A DNA stretch of 17,606 nucleotides, taken from NCBI GenBank assembly GCA_023091735.1, contig JALKBU010001052.1, positions 1 through 17,606 on the forward strand. The letters run 5' to 3'. The notes beneath the pieces were generated by a model. That model saw only the letters and a program-made list of their open reading frames with translations, searched no databases and was not told where the DNA came from. This document shows, piece by piece, positions 1 to 7,813 of the stretch (positions are counted from its first letter, which is position 1; the number at the start of each line of letters is the position of its first letter). This DNA comes from Trichomonas tenax. Taxonomy: Eukaryota > Parabasalia > Trichomonadida > Trichomonadidae. The translations under genes were made by a program, and so were the position numbers.

Positions 1-1
1 T

Positions 2-161
2 AGACTGTGCCACTTATACAACTGGATAGACAACTATCAATATGTACATGAAAGTACTTTCAAATCGAAAAAATATTGATCAGATAAAAAGTTATGAAGG
101 TCGCGGGACTACACCGCAGAAGGAAAAATACTGCCAAATTTTTTTAGAGAAAAAAACGTAA
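2..161 (+). other. left-edge stretch, possible 3' end of a truncated gene
   Basis: Two frames are weakly coding-like and neither is convincing. One is open from the window edge and encodes RLCHLYNWIDNYQYVHES and a few more residues before a TGA at 77-79. It could be the C-terminus of a gene starting outside the window. Another frame is open from 30 to the TAA at 159-161 and includes IKSYEGRGTTPQKEKYCQ. They overlap, so at most one is real unless a frameshift links them. No family is recognised. The rest, up to position 248, is AT-rich with no further feature seen. Confidence 0.2.
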
Positions 162-248
162 CAAAAATTATTTTTACACGATATTCCACTCAAAACTATT
201 AAAATATATTTTGAATATTTTTAAAATTTAATCTCTATTAATAACAAT

Positions 249-1475
249 TTATTTGCTTTGGGCCTTAAAGTGCTGTTTGACGATTGCTTTCGCAGTTGGA
301 GACAATGAATGGAAGCAGTATTTGAGGAGCTCTTTGTGATGATAAATGAGAATCATTGTAATTACTTCATTGCCTTGAAGCAAAGAACTTCTCCATGTTG
401 GACACTCAGAGAACTCCGACAAATCGTGTGGCGATGCAAAGTTTGCGAAAGCGTCTATAAGATCTAGATTGTTGTAAGTGCAAATCATCGCAAGGATGTT
501 TGTCATATGTGATACAGTTAAATCTGGATGTCTTTCTTCGAGAATCCACCTAAAAACATAAGTATGTCTGTATTTAGCTGCATAATAAAGTCCATCAAGA
601 GAGTTTTTGTCTCTATGGTCTGCCAAACGAATGATTTCCAAGTTTCCGCCAGCACATGCGCAAGCAAATAAACTTTTGTTCTCTCTCGGAGGATATTTTT
701 GATACAAAAACATGAAGCATTTAATTGATCCAAAATAAGCCGCCATGTTGAGAAGATTATAATCTGGAATCGATGTTGTGTAGATAGAATGCTGTGATAA
801 TGGTTTTCCTGTGAAAATATCAAAATCTGGCATCGCAGACGCACGAATCAAATTATCGACTTCATCAAAGAGAATGAAATACTCAACTGAGTTTGGATAC
901 ACGCCATAATCATTCCAACAGTTAACTTGAGCATCTGTGCGAGCTTTAGCACCATTCATCATTCCAAAATAAACTAAAGCGTGAGGATCGTGATATTTTG
1001 GAAATCTGTCGAGAATTCCTGGATTATAGCGTTTAAGCTCTGTGTAGAACGTGCTGAGGAAAATTCCTAAGTGGCAGCGAACGTTTTTGTCTTCAAGAAT
1101 ATTTATAAAAATAAGAACTTTTTGGAAGTCGAAAACCTTTGCTTGGATGCACCTTCGCAGGAAGCAGTTGATGTGCATATGATATGTTGCGTGATCTGCG
1201 GAAACGAGAAAAACCAAATTTTGAAAGGCGACATCTTCGAATTGAGGGAAAATATTAATGAGTTCTTTCAGTAATTGAGCGTACAGATCCATATTCTTGT
1301 ATCTGCATAAGGCTGCTGTCTTTATTTCATTGGCGATATATTTTGATTTCTCAGTTGAAATGAAAAACGGCATTTTTTTGATAAATTTGATCGTGGCCTT
1401 CATATTCTCCTTCGTGAGCTTGTTTAACTGCATCTGGAGCGCGACTAAGTCCTTGAATTCGGGATATTTGCTCAT
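249..1475 (-). CDS. ankyrin-repeat / DUF3447-type protein
   Basis: This is a 408-residue protein without signal peptide or membrane segment. An all-helical N-terminal half (residues 1-170) is followed by a DUF3447-like block at about 192-262, with GVYPNSVEYFILFDEVDNL and then LLNMAAYFGSIKCFMFL. Degenerate ankyrin-type helices follow, such as SLFACACAGGNLEIIRLA near 267-285. Large families with this architecture are a hallmark of trichomonad genomes and are presumed protein-binding scaffolds; no partner or pathway can be deduced. The ATG is preceded closely by CGCTTTTCAAA, resembling the sequence before the gene at 4904-5833, but no proper Inr is present. The TAA stop lies within TAAA, the Trichomonas-type poly(A) signal. 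It is divergent to PACRG. Family assignment is firm, function unknown. Confidence 0.85.
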   Translation of the reverse strand: MSKYPEFKDLVALQMQLNKLTKENMKATIKFIKKMPFFISTEKSKYIANEIKTAALCRYKNMDLYAQLLKELINIFPQFEDVAFQNLVFLVSADHATYHMHINCFLRRCIQAKVFDFQKVLIFINILEDKNVRCHLGIFLSTFYTELKRYNPGILDRFPKYHDPHALVYFGMMNGAKARTDAQVNCWNDYGVYPNSVEYFILFDEVDNLIRASAMPDFDIFTGKPLSQHSIYTTSIPDYNLLNMAAYFGSIKCFMFLYQKYPPRENKSLFACACAGGNLEIIRLADHRDKNSLDGLYYAAKYRHTYVFRWILEERHPDLTVSHMTNILAMICTYNNLDLIDAFANFASPHDLSEFSECPTWRSSLLQGNEVITMILIYHHKELLKYCFHSLSPTAKAIVKQHFKAQSK

Positions 1476-1538
1476 TTTGAAAAGCGACTTTGTTCCTGTT
1501 TCCTTTTTGAGGTTATTTTCATTTATGATGAAAACTTA

Positions 1539-1610
1539 AAAATTTTGCGATAATTATATTACAAAAAGTGAAATTGATCTCATAAAATATTATAAAAACC
1601 GAAAATATTC
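1539..1610 (+). repeat. promoter duplication, copy 1
   Basis: About 80% identical by eye to 1650-1721, at a constant offset of 111 bp. It starts with AAAATTTTG, contains TATATTACAAAAAGTGAAAT (1555-1574), and ends with an A-rich block around AAACCGAAAATATT. The 20-nt word recurs exactly on the minus strand at 13303-13322, upstream of the LRR gene. Confidence 0.75.
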
Positions 1611-1649
1611 CAAAAATAAAACAGAATGTAATTATTGAATCATAAAATC

Positions 1650-1721
1650 AAAATTTTGGAATGATTATATTACAAAAGGTGAAATTTACTTCATATACTA
1701 TTATTAAAACCAAAAATATTT
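1650..1721 (+). repeat. promoter duplication, copy 2
   Basis: Second copy of the segment at 1539-1610, lying 53-124 bp upstream of the PACRG ATG. Its version of the 20-nt word (1666-1685) differs at one base (AAAAGG for AAAAAG). The central word is better conserved than the flanks, which suggests a binding site, although an old tandem duplication alone would also explain the pair. Confidence 0.75.
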
Positions 1722-1773
1722 TCACCAAAAAAAAATAACCGACAAAAAATAATAAATACGTTATTTCCAAAAA

Positions 1774-2499
1774 ATGAGTGGAGGAAAGCTTCCGAGATTT
1801 CCAGTGACAAAACCACCGCGCGCAGTTACACACGCGGAGACAGAGGTTGCGACACGCGAAGTCGCACCTGTGAAGAGGGAGAAGAAGAGCCTCCACAAGA
1901 AAGTTTCTCCGAATCAACACACAGAGTTTCGCCGCTTCTACGACCGCGGAGACATTCCAGTCCGCTTAGTTCACACCACATTCAAGAACAAGATTGCTTG
2001 GTCTGTTGACCCTTCTGTTCTCGATTATCAACACTATTTACCGCTATTTTTCGACGGCTTGAGAGAGAAGGAGGAGCCATACCGCTTCTTCGCACGCAAG
2101 GGCACGTGGGAGCTCCTCAAGAATGGCGGAACACGCGTTCTTCAGTGCATTCCTCAAGTTGTTATTCCTCTTAAGAAGGCACTCGACACACGCGATATGG
2201 ACATTGTTCCTGTCGCCCTCCGCACAATGCAGAAGTTAGTTAAGTCCAGTGAACTCGCTGGTGAAGCTTTGATTCCTTTCTACAGACAACTTCTTCCAGT
2301 TCTCAACGAATTCAGCTTATGTAACAAGAACTTGGGCGACAGAATCGAATACGGACAGCGCAAGAAAGAAAATATCGGTGATCTCATTCAGGAAACACTC
2401 GAAGTCCTTGAACTTAACGGTGGACCAGAAGCTTTCATCAACATTCAATATATGATCCCAACTTACCAGTCTGCGAAGGCTCCTGGTGATGATGAATAA
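1774..2499 (+). CDS. PACRG: Parkin co-regulated gene protein (PACRG)
   Basis: This 241-residue protein is close to the family's usual length. A basic, presumably disordered N-terminus (1-45) precedes the conserved PACRG helical-repeat domain (about 47-236). Recognisable blocks are FRRFYDRGDIPVRL, KIAWSVDP, DYQHYLPLFFDGLREKEEPY, FFARKGTWELL, KKENIGDLIQETLEVLE and the ending GGPEAFINIQYMIPTY. PACRG sits at the inner junction of axonemal doublet microtubules, closing the B-tubule onto the A-tubule, so it is expected in the flagella of this organism. Codons are clearly more GC-rich and C-ending than neighbouring genes, consistent with strong expression. ATTTCC lies 5 nt before the ATG; the stop forms TAAA. 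No intron is needed. Identification is very secure. Confidence 0.97.
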   Translation: MSGGKLPRFPVTKPPRAVTHAETEVATREVAPVKREKKSLHKKVSPNQHTEFRRFYDRGDIPVRLVHTTFKNKIAWSVDPSVLDYQHYLPLFFDGLREKEEPYRFFARKGTWELLKNGGTRVLQCIPQVVIPLKKALDTRDMDIVPVALRTMQKLVKSSELAGEALIPFYRQLLPVLNEFSLCNKNLGDRIEYGQRKKENIGDLIQETLEVLELNGGPEAFINIQYMIPTYQSAKAPGDDE

Positions 2500-4111
2500 A
2501 TTGCTTTTTTTTGATTATAACGTACATAAAATATCTTTTCTTCAAAGGTAGATGGACTAAAAATTAATGGAGATTTCGCCTTGAGAATCTAGTATTGAAT
2601 TAAATAGCCTCCATATATGAACATAATAGAATATCGGGAAAATATGTAATTGCATTTTGCAAAAATCAAAACGAAAAATTAAATAAGTAGGTTTGCATAA
2701 ATTTTGAAAATGTTATTTGAAAAATAATGTTTTCTTGCTTTTAGGGTTAATATTGAATATTTTTGCAAAATAAATGATGGATATTATTATATTATACATT
2801 TGTTAAGTGGGTGATTCAACAAAATCAAGGATATTTGATTCCCGGATTTTTAAAATTATTAAATACAAAAAATCCAAAAGCAGAACCTTAAACCTTTTAG
2901 ACTAATGGTGTTGCTTCCGCAGACCTGGTTCGATTCCAGTTGAATCACATTTTTTTTTAATTTCTATAATGAACAAAATTACCTCAATATTGTTAATTGT
3001 GTAGTTTGAAACTTAAGATAATATAAACACTTTTGCTAGTAGAATCAAAATATATTAGTTTTATATTACATCACTATTACACACGAATGAAGAATATTGT
3101 GAAAAATCAGTTTATCTTACAGAAACCTCATGATTAACTCTACATAGTATGTACAAACAAACAGTATAGCTTAACCATAAATAAACGCCAGATTGAAGAA
3201 CTTTGATTCAAATTTGAGTAATTTTCACATCTATATACTAAAATATTTGGGTAGATGTAATATGAGATAGTAGGTTAACTAAAATTCGAAAATGTTGCAA
3301 GATTATGGAGGCTTTGTTTGCATGATTCAAATCGTTTCTCAAAATTGTCAAGAGAGATTTAACTAATAATCTGTAATGAGAATGCATGATGTGCGCTATG
3401 TATTCTTGCTGAGTGATGAGTGTGTAGCTCCTGTAACTTTTGAGATACGTAATTTCGAAAAATAACATATATAGTTAACGTCATTAAAGTACTTCTCTTG
3501 CTGATGGAACCATCTGGTTTAAGTTTCATGGTGAAACAACGAGTTCTAGATCAAAATTAAAATTTGTTTCGCAAAACAGGCTATGTTCTACTTTTCATTC
3601 AAATAAGAACACTCTATATCTAGTGTAAATTATATTGTGTACGTAATAACAAGCTGTGCACGGTATTGACCTCTCCAGCTTCATCTAAACTATTACGGAC
3701 GTTAAAAAAATAAGGTTAAAACCCACCTACCTTTTTTTTCTTCATTACATCAAGCACATCACATGAAAGCTTTATTATGAACAATTTTTGTTGAGAAATA
3801 TTTTAATTAAACTAGTATATCGTCCTGTTTGATTTTAAATTATAATCACACTTCAAAGTCTTCAAGTTAATATAACTTCCACTATATTCAATGGGATTAT
3901 CTGCTAGCTACCATAGTTTTCAGCTTGAGCTTGGCTTTGTTTGAGCAAGATATTTCTAGTAAATGAAAAATACGACATGTAAATACTTTTTTTGTCGTGT
4001 AGTATCTCAAAAAATCCGTTAAAATTTAGTTCTTCGATTTAATGATAAGAATGATATAGGAAATGTGTGTATAGTATATAGAAAAAGCCACAAAGGACAA
4101 CTCCTCATTTT
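2500..4111. other. gene-poor AT-rich spacer with possible coding relics
   Basis: No convincing gene is present apart from the candidate RNA at 2811-2958. Two stretches look faintly protein-like. One is a 76-codon minus-strand frame at 3238-3468 (including QQEYIAHIMHSHYRLLVKSL). The other is an open plus-strand frame from about 3488 to the TAA near 3636 (including LADGTIWFKFHGETTSSRSK), which has no ATG. Neither resembles a known family. They may be eroded genes or chance open frames. Confidence 0.35.
2811..2958 (+). ncRNA. candidate Pol III-type RNA with tRNA-like 3' end
   Basis: GTGATTCAAC (2811-2820) pairs perfectly with GTTGAATCAC (2939-2948), forming a 10-bp closing stem. Inside are AATCAA-GGATAT-TTGATT, a GGATTTTT/AAAAATCC stem, and just before the closing strand a T-arm-like CTGG-TTCGATT-CCAG that matches the tRNA B-box GGTTCGATTCC. 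TAGACTAATGGT (2898-2909) resembles an A-box. Nine T residues (2950-2958) follow one base after the stem, as expected of a Pol III terminator. At 138 nt it is too long for a plain tRNA. It could be a structured Pol III RNA, a tRNA with insertions, or a tRNA-derived relic. Confidence 0.4.
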
Positions 4112-4285
4112 ATGGTTGGCGGAGATCAAGATGAGGTCGCCACAGACAACACCATGCTCTGACCTTCCGGCTGTAGTCTTTTGTTGAAGGAGATGCTAAG
4201 ATGTACGGATGAGCATAAGAAATGTCTAAAATTCGTCGAAATGTTATGATATGAAAGTACAAAAAACGAAGTAAATGCGAAATAA
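4112..4285 (+). pseudogene. small coding relic with two in-frame TGA codons
   Basis: An Inr-like TCATT (4105-4109) lies just upstream of an ATG opening the frame MVGGDQDEVATDNTML, then TGA (4160-4162). The same frame continues as PSGCSLLLKEMLRCTDEHKK and a few more residues to a second TGA (4247-4249), ending at TAA (4283-4285). Base composition is clearly richer in GC than the surroundings, and the peptide reads as a small soluble, Cys-containing protein. No family is recognised. The simplest reading is a pseudogene; recoding of UGA is not expected in trichomonads. Confidence 0.35.
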
Positions 4286-4530
4286 TTATAATAATTAGAT
4301 AGAAAACGAGAAGGTAAGTTCATGTTACGTTTAAGTTAAGAAGTAAAAGTCACTACATCAAGAGATAAAGTCGATTTAAGTTGAAAAATTTAAAATTACT
4401 TTTTCTCGAAAATTCCTCGATTAATGCATGTTATTTTCTTTACCATTGTTATCCATATCCAATTATGAGTAATTTCGCAAGTTTAGTCGGATAATTTAGT
4501 TATATATATATATCAAATGTCAAATCTTCA

Positions 4531-4545
4531 ATGAAGCGTCCAAAT
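4531..4545 (+). repeat. 15-bp direct repeat, copy 1
   Basis: ATGAAGCGTCCAAAT is identical to 4724-4738. Similarity continues imperfectly for about 15 bp downstream (GTTAAATGATATG versus ATAGGATAGCATG). Origin unknown; it could be the remnant of a longer repeat. Confidence 0.6.
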
Positions 4546-4723
4546 GTTAAATGATATGTGTCCTTGCAAAACAAATATCATAATATCAAAAAACATGAAA
4601 TTTCAAATTTTCATATATTTAATGAAGAATTCAAAAATGGAATAAATTGAGCTGTTATAAGCTGTGTGTCATAATGATTAATTGCTTTATTGCTTGATTT
4701 TTATAATATTTAATAAAACTCAA

Positions 4724-4738
4724 ATGAAGCGTCCAAAT
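4724..4738 (+). repeat. 15-bp direct repeat, copy 2
   Basis: Second exact copy of the 15-mer at 4531-4545, 193 bp further on and about 165 bp downstream of the stop of the minus-strand AAA-like gene. Confidence 0.6.
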
Positions 4739-4903
4739 ATAGGATAGCATGCATGGACTTTTGCTATATAAAGCAATAGCAATGTATTAATTATAAAATG
4801 ATTTGATTCGAATAATATTCTTAAATAATTGAACGATTTTGTTATTTGACAATATGTATCTTGATTATATCTATTGAATAGAATGTATGAAAAGTTGAAA
4901 TTA

Positions 4904-5833
4904 TTAAATTGGAACATCAATTGATTTGATTGCTTCATTTACGTGATCAAGAAGTTTTGCGAATGTTGTTCCGTTCGGAAGTTGGTATTTATGCGCCAAC
5001 AGACATGGAAGGATCGTTTTAACATCATCAGGAACAACATATTTTCTTCCATAAAGAAATGCATAATCTTCAATTGCTTTAATGATGCTTAGCCTCGTAT
5101 CCGGCTTTATATACGACTTAGAGAGCGGCCATGTATCTATACACAACAAAACTTCAGAGATATACGTTGAAATATCGCGATCCATGTAAATCGTTGGAAC
5201 TTTCTCAGGGAGGAATGTTGTGTACATCATGAAAAATGGCGTTGAGTTGCTTGGAATGGAATGCGGCGGTTCTGATATATGGACGCAGTACGTGAATATT
5301 TCTAATACATCTGGCCGTAAAAATGTAGAATCTGGGACAATTCCGACGATTGTAAATGGTTGCGCTAATTCACAGAGGTTTTCGTCTATTTCGACTTTCA
5401 TTTGCTTTGCTACTTTAACAACGTACTGTAAATCTTTGTAGGAATGAAAAGATTCGAAAATCGCAACATTTGTGCAGAAAGGTGAAGGATCGTCGCTAGA
5501 TTGTTCACCGATTCTGCGCTGCTCATCACTCGTTGAGTTCTGTCCGTCTTTCATTGGTGTTCTCGCTAAATTTCTGTTTCTTCGATTTTGCGCAATCCTC
5601 GTAATACTTTGATTATTCGTAACTGATATAGACAGAGGCATTATTGCAGTGTAAACGTAGTCGAGTAATGACGTAATTATTTGTGGTTGTATTTTATCTT
5701 GTTTTGAATAAGTGATTAAAATGTTTTCTTCGCGTTTAATGGCTGTAGATATAATGGAAATGAGAGTTCTGAATGATGTAGATTCCTGTCTTCCGAGGAG
5801 TCTGAGAAGTTCGTCCATATATGATTCTTGCAT
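4904..5833 (-). CDS. MoxR/Mg-chelatase-like AAA+ protein lacking ATPase motifs
   Basis: This is a 309-residue soluble protein. A helical N-terminus (1-70) and a polar, low-complexity linker (about 72-118) lead to a region patterned like the second half of an AAA+ core: QPFTIVGIVPDSTFLRPDVL (158-177) recalls the sensor-1 strand and the following 'LRP.LLDRF' element. The C-terminus (about 220-285) matches the MoxR/ChlI lid: R247, AIEDYAFLYGRKYVVPDDV (253-271). No Walker A (GxxxxGK) or Walker B motif exists, so ATP hydrolysis is unlikely. Similar degenerate chelatase-like proteins are known in fungi; their role is obscure. The chosen ATG lies 11 nt after a good Inr; an in-frame ATG at 5896 lies upstream of that Inr and would not be transcribed. 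Family call is inferred, mainly from the lid. Confidence 0.65.
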   Translation of the reverse strand: MQESYMDELLRLLGRQESTSFRTLISIISTAIKREENILITYSKQDKIQPQIITSLLDYVYTAIMPLSISVTNNQSITRIAQNRRNRNLARTPMKDGQNSTSDEQRRIGEQSSDDPSPFCTNVAIFESFHSYKDLQYVVKVAKQMKVEIDENLCELAQPFTIVGIVPDSTFLRPDVLEIFTYCVHISEPPHSIPSNSTPFFMMYTTFLPEKVPTIYMDRDISTYISEVLLCIDTWPLSKSYIKPDTRLSIIKAIEDYAFLYGRKYVVPDDVKTILPCLLAHKYQLPNGTTFAKLLDHVNEAIKSIDVPI

Positions 5834-5841
5834 TTTGAAAA

Positions 5842-5846
5842 AATGA
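5842..5846 (-). promoter_or_regulatory. initiator (Inr) of the MoxR-like gene
   Basis: On the minus strand TCATT matches the Trichomonas Inr TCA+1Y(T/A), with A+1 at 5844, giving an 11-nt 5' UTR. It decides the start codon of the downstream gene. TTTAGGGTTAA lies a few bases upstream. Confidence 0.6.
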
Positions 5847-6235
5847 TTTTTTAACCCTAAACTTTTGAGATATAACATAATGATAATGGATATCATTTAG
5901 TTTTGATCCATATTATTTTTCATATTTTTATCATATTATCTGAGATATGAATTTTAACTAAAAGTATTTAAGATTGAACACTTTATAAAACCATACTCTC
6001 AAGCTCCAACTTATATTTTTATAATTAAAAAAATATAAAACCTAAATTAATAAAGCATAGATCATTTAGCTTCATACCTGTATGTTTTGATACCGTTCAA
6101 CAACTAATTTGAATTAAATTTTTTTAAGTAAAAAATTCAAGGAATTACTTCTATTGTAATCATATTGTTTATCACTTTGATATAAGAAATGCGTTAAATA
6201 TACTAAACAGATAAAATACATTATATAAAAAAAAA
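5847..6235. other. spacer between the MoxR-like and BET genes
   Basis: AT-rich sequence without coding signal, RNA-like structure or repeat that I could identify. It holds the upstream promoter of the MoxR-like gene and the 3' end region of the BET gene. Confidence 0.4.
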
Positions 6236-6925
6236 CTAGTGACGGGACAAATAATCTTTGATAGCGTTCTGAGTAGCGGGCTTAAGTTTCTCAAAATCGA
6301 CTGTATCATTTGGAATGTTTGGAGGTTCAATATTTTCAGCAACTTTGAGCAATTGGAAGATATCTTGTCTAAACTCGACATCGCCCAAAGAAGTGTTAAG
6401 CTTTTCAACCAAAGGTGTAACATCGCGTGGGTTCATTGGTTCAAGATGTGAATCATTCTTCTTCAAATAATTATTAATATTTGATGAACGGCGTGAAGAA
6501 ATCGGCATAGATTTAATGATTTCGATGATTTCGTTTGATTTTTTGATAACTTTTACTGTCCATTCTTTTTCGTTCTTGAAAAGCATGTACTTATGCTCCT
6601 TTTTGAACTTCCACAACAGGAAGTGTGCTAAATATACAAGATCTGGGAGTGCTCCTTGATTTCCAGAATTATGGTAATTAATTGCATTTTGATACATCAA
6701 ACAAATATCATTGTACCACGCCGCTGGCCCAGAGTACCTCTTTGCTAATATGTTATCTTTGATAATGTCCAAAGCCAACGGTGTTTTTACAATAGAGGAG
6801 TAATTTGTGAGACATTGGTCATTAAGCATCGAAGCTTCCTTGAAAAGGATGTGCATCGGATCATCTATTAACTTCTTCGTTATGTCTAAAAGCTTTGATT
6901 GCTCTTGATCCAGTTTTTCACTCAT
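6236..6925 (-). CDS. BET-type protein: single bromodomain plus NET domain
   Basis: This 229-residue nuclear-type protein has two domains. The bromodomain spans about residues 8-112: VKTPLALDIIKDNI (46-59) matches the 'I..PMDL.TI' stretch and DICLMYQNAINYHN (73-86) the helix-B signature. A Ser/Lys-rich linker with RRSS follows. The C-terminus (164-227) resembles the extra-terminal (NET) domain, especially VDFEKLKPATQNAIKDYL (209-226). Bromodomain plus NET defines BET proteins, which read acetyl-lysine on histones and recruit transcription factors; plants and some protists have single-bromodomain forms. By alignment the canonical acetyl-lysine-binding Asn falls on His85, with Asn86 next to it, so binding may be altered or the register shifted by one. 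GACAAAAAATGA surrounds the start; the stop is TAG. Confidence 0.85.
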   Translation of the reverse strand: MSEKLDQEQSKLLDITKKLIDDPMHILFKEASMLNDQCLTNYSSIVKTPLALDIIKDNILAKRYSGPAAWYNDICLMYQNAINYHNSGNQGALPDLVYLAHFLLWKFKKEHKYMLFKNEKEWTVKVIKKSNEIIEIIKSMPISSRRSSNINNYLKKNDSHLEPMNPRDVTPLVEKLNTSLGDVEFRQDIFQLLKVAENIEPPNIPNDTVDFEKLKPATQNAIKDYLSRH

Positions 6926-7568
6926 TTTTTGTCTATCGTTTTCTGACTTTACGTGTCAAAAATATAACCTTTTTAGTTCTCAGCATTGAAAATACAGTCG
7001 GTCGGTTTTCAAGGATAATCAGGTTTTTCGAGGATAGCCTCAATTTGTTGTGGGCTGAAAATTGGAATATAGGACTAATATCACAAATCATAATGATAGA
7101 GCTAGCAATGTTGAAATTGAATACTATTGTAAAGTTGGAACAAAAAATTCCTACATCATGTAATAGAAAATATAATACAGATAACAATAAAAAGAAATTA
7201 AGCGGATTTATCAGAGATTGATTGAGAAAAATTAACATATTCATTAAAATTTAGTACACTACATCTACATTGTATAAGTAATATAATGTGCTTGTCAAAA
7301 TGAAGATTTAAAGTATGAAAATATTGGCAGGGAAAAATAATTACATAGCAAAAAGTTTCCCTGGATTTGAGAATGAAATTTGTCTCAATTGTTGACGTTA
7401 ACTTTTTGCGAGATCGAGTTCATTTACCGCCATTGATGTTCAGCTTTCTATAATGCAATCTTGTAAAATATGAGGTAATATCATTTTAGAGTATGTTCGC
7501 AATAATTATAATTAGTAACGACGCAATCTCAAAAAATCAAAATTATCAAAATATCAAATCATAAGATT
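6926..7568. other. spacer upstream of the BET gene
   Basis: The first 50 bases contain the BET promoter with TTTGACACGTAAAG on the minus strand (6947-6960), a word that recurs upstream of the LRR gene. The remainder is AT-rich and I see no gene; the overlapping frames at 6895-7221 and 6933-7244 look like chance frames. Confidence 0.4.
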
Positions 7569-7640
7569 TTAATGATTTTCTTTTACCTGAGGTATAGCTA
7601 TGACTTCAAAAGGTAAAATCAGGAAATCACCAATCAGTGA

Positions 7641-7648
7641 TTGGCTAT
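7641..7648 (+). repeat. target-site duplication, left
   Basis: TTGGCTAT directly before the left terminal inverted repeat. It matches TTGGCGTT (8940-8947) at 6 of 8 positions. The corresponding unoccupied site in copy B reads TAGGCGAT when reverse-complemented. Confidence 0.7.
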
Positions 7649-7670
7649 AAAGGCTGTGACACTCCCATTC
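7649..7670 (+). repeat. left terminal inverted repeat
   Basis: Begins AAAGGCTGTGACACTC. Partner of 8918-8939 in inverted orientation; differences in the first 16 bases are T/C at position 7 and G/A at position 10. Confidence 0.75.
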
Positions 7671-7813
7671 CCAGATTCAATTTCCTTGTAACTTTAATGG
7701 TAGACACAAGGGATAGTATAGATGCTCATATTAAAGTATCTAAGCTCTACTAACTTAAGTTATGGAGATCATAATTTGAGCATTTGATTAAATAAAAATT
7801 TGTAATTTGAAAA

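Larger units (their letters stand above)
1476..1773. promoter_or_regulatory. shared divergent promoter region with internal duplication
   Basis: This 298-bp AT-rich spacer separates the start codons of the ankyrin gene (leftward) and PACRG (rightward), so both promoters must lie here. It contains two diverged copies of a 72-bp segment, annotated separately. No canonical TCA+1Y(T/A) Inr lies next to either ATG. PACRG is instead preceded 5 nt upstream by ATTTCC (1763-1768). Promoter function is inferred from position only. Confidence 0.5.
4286..4903. other. AT-rich spacer with a repeated 15-mer
   Basis: No gene was seen. The stretch contains a short (TA)n run near 4500-4512 and two copies of ATGAAGCGTCCAAAT, annotated separately. 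The second copy lies in the region downstream of the stop of the gene at 4904-5833. Confidence 0.4.

Noticed and set aside
518..844. Minus-strand open frame inside the ankyrin gene (also plus-strand frames 1071-1274 and 1297-1539)
   Set aside because: Shadows of the ankyrin gene in other frames; compositions are not protein-like and no family is matched.
1648..1920. Minus-strand 90-codon frame over the PACRG start
   Set aside because: Antisense shadow of PACRG's N-terminus and its promoter.
5851..5861. TTTAGGGTTAA (minus strand) as telomere-like sequence or promoter motif; also at 2740-2750 on plus
   Set aside because: Single short occurrences of TTAGGG in AT-rich DNA; no array, and the second copy is not next to a gene start.
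5834..5896. Upstream ATG at 5896 as start of the MoxR-like gene
   Set aside because: It lies upstream of the Inr A+1 at 5844, so the codon would not be in the mRNA; the added residues look like random hydrophobic sequence.
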